DNA from: Natranaeroarchaeum aerophilus
Lineage (GTDB): Archaea > Halobacteriota > Halobacteria > Halobacteriales > Natronoarchaeaceae
DNA: 64,000 bases
Direction of reading: 5' to 3'
Assembly: GCF_023638055.1 (NCBI RefSeq)
Contig: NZ_JAKRVY010000002.1
Span: 372,001-436,000 of the forward strand
The notes under the pieces are model-generated. The model had not been told where the DNA came from. It ran no database searches and saw only the letters and a list, made by a program, of their open reading frames with translations. Below, one piece after another: positions 62,147 to 64,000 of this stretch. Within the stretch, counting starts at the first letter, position 1. Each line of letters opens with the position of its first letter. Both the position numbers and the translations under genes were made by a program.

Positions 62147-63160
62147 ATGCTGACGCTACTGTGGCTTCTCGGCCTCTCTGCGATCGCTACGGCACTCGTC
62201 TGGAAGGGCAGCCTCTATCTCGAAGGCGCGGCGGACCGGCTGGCGCTGTACTACGGCCTGCCGGCAATCGTTCAGGGCTCGATCATCGCCGCGGTAGGTT
62301 CCAGTTTTCCGGAACTGGCGAGCGTCGTGATCGCAACCGTACTCTACGAGGAGTTCGTCCTCGGCGTCGGTGCGATCGTCGGCTCGGCGGTATTCAACAT
62401 CCTCGTGATCCCCGCACTCTCGGTGCTGGCCCGCCGGGGGACTCTGGAGTCCAGTCGCGCGCTGGTCTACCGCGAGGCGCAGTTCTACATCATCTCCGTC
62501 GCCGCGCTCTTGCTGGTCTTTTCATTTGCCGTGATCTACTATCCGGTCAACGGGGACGGTGGACTGGTTGGTGAGATCACGCGTCCGCTCGCACTCGCCG
62601 CGATCGCACTGTACGGCCTCTATCTATTCATTCAGCAACAGGAGACGAGCGACTTCGACGCGCCAGTCCCACCGTCGTCGCTCTCGGTCGGCAAGCAGTG
62701 GGGACTGCTTGCACTGGGTTTGCTGGTGATTCTGGTCGGCGTCGAGTTGCTCGTCCGCGCCGCGGTGGGCCTGGGGGAGTTCTTCGGCACGCCATCGTTC
62801 CTCTGGGGGCTGACGATCATCGCCGCCGGAACGAGCTTGCCGGATGCGATCATCAGCGTTCGCGCTGCACAGCACGGCGACTCGACGATCAGCCTCGCGA
62901 ACGTCTTCGGGAGCAACATCTTCGATCTGCTGGTCGCGATCCCGGTCGGTGTGTTGATAATCGGTGCTGCGGAGATCGACTTCGCGGTCGCCGCGCCGAT
63001 GATGGGCTTTCTGATCGTCGCCACGATCGCCCTCTTCGGGGCCGCGCGGACCGACTTCGAGATTACCGATCCCGAAGCGTGGCTGTTGCTCTGTCTGTAC
63101 GGACTCTTCGTCTGCTGGATGGTCCTGGAAAGCGTCGGCGTGACGAGTTTCGTCCTATAA
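62147..63160 (+). CDS. CaCA family sodium/calcium exchanger
   Basis: The 337-residue protein has ten or so membrane segments with two inverted alpha-repeats: GSSFPELASVVIAT with GSAVFNILVIPA, and GTSLPDAIISVRA with GSNIFDLLVAIP. The acidic residues in these repeats bind the cations. Such exchangers expel calcium using sodium entry. A TATA-like CTTTTATC lies shortly upstream of the ATG at 62147. It overlaps the next convergent gene by 6 bp. Confidence 0.92.
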   Translation: MLTLLWLLGLSAIATALVWKGSLYLEGAADRLALYYGLPAIVQGSIIAAVGSSFPELASVVIATVLYEEFVLGVGAIVGSAVFNILVIPALSVLARRGTLESSRALVYREAQFYIISVAALLLVFSFAVIYYPVNGDGGLVGEITRPLALAAIALYGLYLFIQQQETSDFDAPVPPSSLSVGKQWGLLALGLLVILVGVELLVRAAVGLGEFFGTPSFLWGLTIIAAGTSLPDAIISVRAAQHGDSTISLANVFGSNIFDLLVAIPVGVLIIGAAEIDFAVAAPMMGFLIVATIALFGAARTDFEITDPEAWLLLCLYGLFVCWMVLESVGVTSFVL

Positions 63161-64000
63161 CAGGCGCTCAAGCAACTCGATGGGATGTGGTGGCTTCTCG
63201 GTCGTCCGATCCCACTCTCCCAGCTGGCTCCGACAGGACGTCCCCGGCGTGGTGATGAGCTCGCCGTCGCTGCGCTCGACCTGATCGAAGAGGATCGAGC
63301 CGATCGCCCGGCTCATCGAGAAGTGTTCGGCCTCGTAGCCGAAGCTTCCGGCCATCCCACAGCAGCCGCTGTCGAGTTCGTCCACGTCGTAGCCCGCCCG
63401 TTCGAGGACAGTCGCGACGTGGTGGTCACGTTTCGTCGCTTTCTGGTGGCAGTGGCCGTGGTAGGTCACTGCGGCGTCACCGCCGGTCGGGACATCGAGC
63501 GCGAAACCATTCAGGTACTCCATGATCCCGTAGCTGTTCCCGGCTACTCGCTCGACGTCCTCACCGTCCAGCAAGTCGAGATAGTCCGACTGGACCATTA
63601 CGGCGTCGGAGGGCTCGATGAAGACGACGTCCCAGCCGTCCTCGACGTCGGGCGCGAGTTCGGCGACGTTCTTCTCGGCGCGCTGGCGCGCCAGTCCGAG
63701 AAAGCCCTTCGAGAACGGCGGGCGACCGCTTCCGGTTACGTCCTCGGGGACCCTGACGTGGGCCCCGGCAGCTTCGAGGACGCGGATCGCCGCCAGCCCG
63801 ATCTCGGGATCGCTATAGTTGGTGTACGTATCGGGGAACAACAGGACCTTCCGATCGGCTTCTTCCTCGCCCACTTCGACATCCCTGTCGGCCGCCTGGT
63901 CGACGAGCGAGCGGCGCTCGAAGGTCGGCAGGTTGCGCTCGCGAGCGATGCCGACGAGCTTCTCGGTCAGGATGCCCGAACCGGGGAGCTTTCCGAACCA
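63155..64000 (-). CDS. FAD-linked oxidase/Fe-S protein, C-terminal part (5' truncated)
   Basis: The frame stays open to the right edge, so only the C-terminal 281 residues are seen. These contain two CCG-domain signatures (TYHGHCHQKATK with SGCCGMAGSFGYE, and TTPGTSCRSQLGEW) that bind an Fe-S cluster in glycolate-oxidase/D-2-hydroxy acid dehydrogenase-like proteins of about 1000 residues with an N-terminal FAD domain. The visible part starts WFGKLPGSGILTEKLVG. The GTG at 63874 is internal. Substrate cannot be given. Confidence 0.85.
   Translation of the reverse strand, partial: WFGKLPGSGILTEKLVGIARERNLPTFERRSLVDQAADRDVEVGEEEADRKVLLFPDTYTNYSDPEIGLAAIRVLEAAGAHVRVPEDVTGSGRPPFSKGFLGLARQRAEKNVAELAPDVEDGWDVVFIEPSDAVMVQSDYLDLLDGEDVERVAGNSYGIMEYLNGFALDVPTGGDAAVTYHGHCHQKATKRDHHVATVLERAGYDVDELDSGCCGMAGSFGYEAEHFSMSRAIGSILFDQVERSDGELITTPGTSCRSQLGEWDRTTEKPPHPIELLERLL

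Overview
The window is a stretch of haloarchaeal (class Halobacteria) chromosome. It is GC-rich with strongly acidic predicted proteins. Promoters are archaeal TATA boxes, often about 26-30 nt from a start codon (leaderless mRNAs). Many Tat signal peptides carry a lipobox. Marker genes include a halocyanin-type cupredoxin, CDC48, a TFB-like factor, HTH-10 and Lrp regulators, archaeal-type CoaD and the PccB/PccX/PccA carboxylase. I cannot name the genus. I saw no rRNA, CRISPR array or complete insertion sequence; there is one tRNA.

Layout. 1-235: tRNA-Leu(UAG) with a 19-bp copy of its 3' part about 120 bp downstream. 276-4157: a conserved hypothetical gene, then a Pta-like P-loop/DRTGG protein coupled to ADP-forming acetate-CoA ligase. 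4301-9042: a zinc or manganese ABC importer, a giant His/Asp-repeat lipoprotein and a cupredoxin. 9115-20308: Lrp regulator, gamma-glutamylcysteine synthetase, winged-helix protein, CoaD, orphan TFB-like protein, S9 peptidase, PadR regulator, LysE exporter, CDC48 with an Hsp20-like partner, alpha/beta hydrolase, PanB and a small membrane protein. 20321-27330: a polysulfide/thiosulfate-reductase-type molybdoenzyme operon with TorD chaperone, a rhodanese lipoprotein and a cysteine-rich HTH-10 regulator. 27455-33636: DUF5822-like protein, membrane-anchored J-domain protein, DinB, MFS exporter and gamma-glutamyltransferase. 33663-35724: a small accessory patch with a UPF0175/PIN toxin-antitoxin pair and a second two-gene module. 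35840-37677: PyrBI and methylmalonyl-CoA epimerase. 37795-45717: a tightly coupled operon of two PrkA-type kinases, a YeaH-type VWA protein and SpoVR. 45760-51616: HEAT-like protein, COG0523 metallochaperone GTPase, two paralogous FAD/NAD(P)-binding proteins, a rhodanese-metallo-beta-lactamase fusion and YjbQ. 51618-64000: small membrane proteins, GDPD, SDR, NSS transporter, pccB-pccX-cysK-pccA, SCO-TlpA-CcdA, a CaCA exchanger, and the 3' part of an FAD/Fe-S oxidase running off the right edge.

The main novelty candidates are regulatory. A 31-bp AT-rich imperfect dyad (GTTATTAT-N14-TTAWTAATC type) lies in front of the metal importer, the His/Asp lipoprotein, the divergent COG0523/FAD pair and the second FAD paralogue. 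At the first three intergenic regions it sits 31-33 nt from the start codons. I infer a zinc-limitation regulon linking two distant loci and giving the FAD proteins a probable metal-stress role. Separately, the molybdoenzyme operon and the rhodanese gene share an almost identical 23-bp promoter block, which points to one sulfur-respiration regulator, possibly the adjacent HTH-10 protein, whose own promoter carries a perfect 14-bp palindrome.

Functional links: several genes handle sulfane sulfur (Psr-like enzyme, rhodanese lipoprotein, rhodanese-MBL fusion, CysK, GshA). Pcc and Mce feed the methylmalonyl-CoA pathway. SCO, TlpA and CcdA together look like a thiol-redox set for copper-centre assembly.
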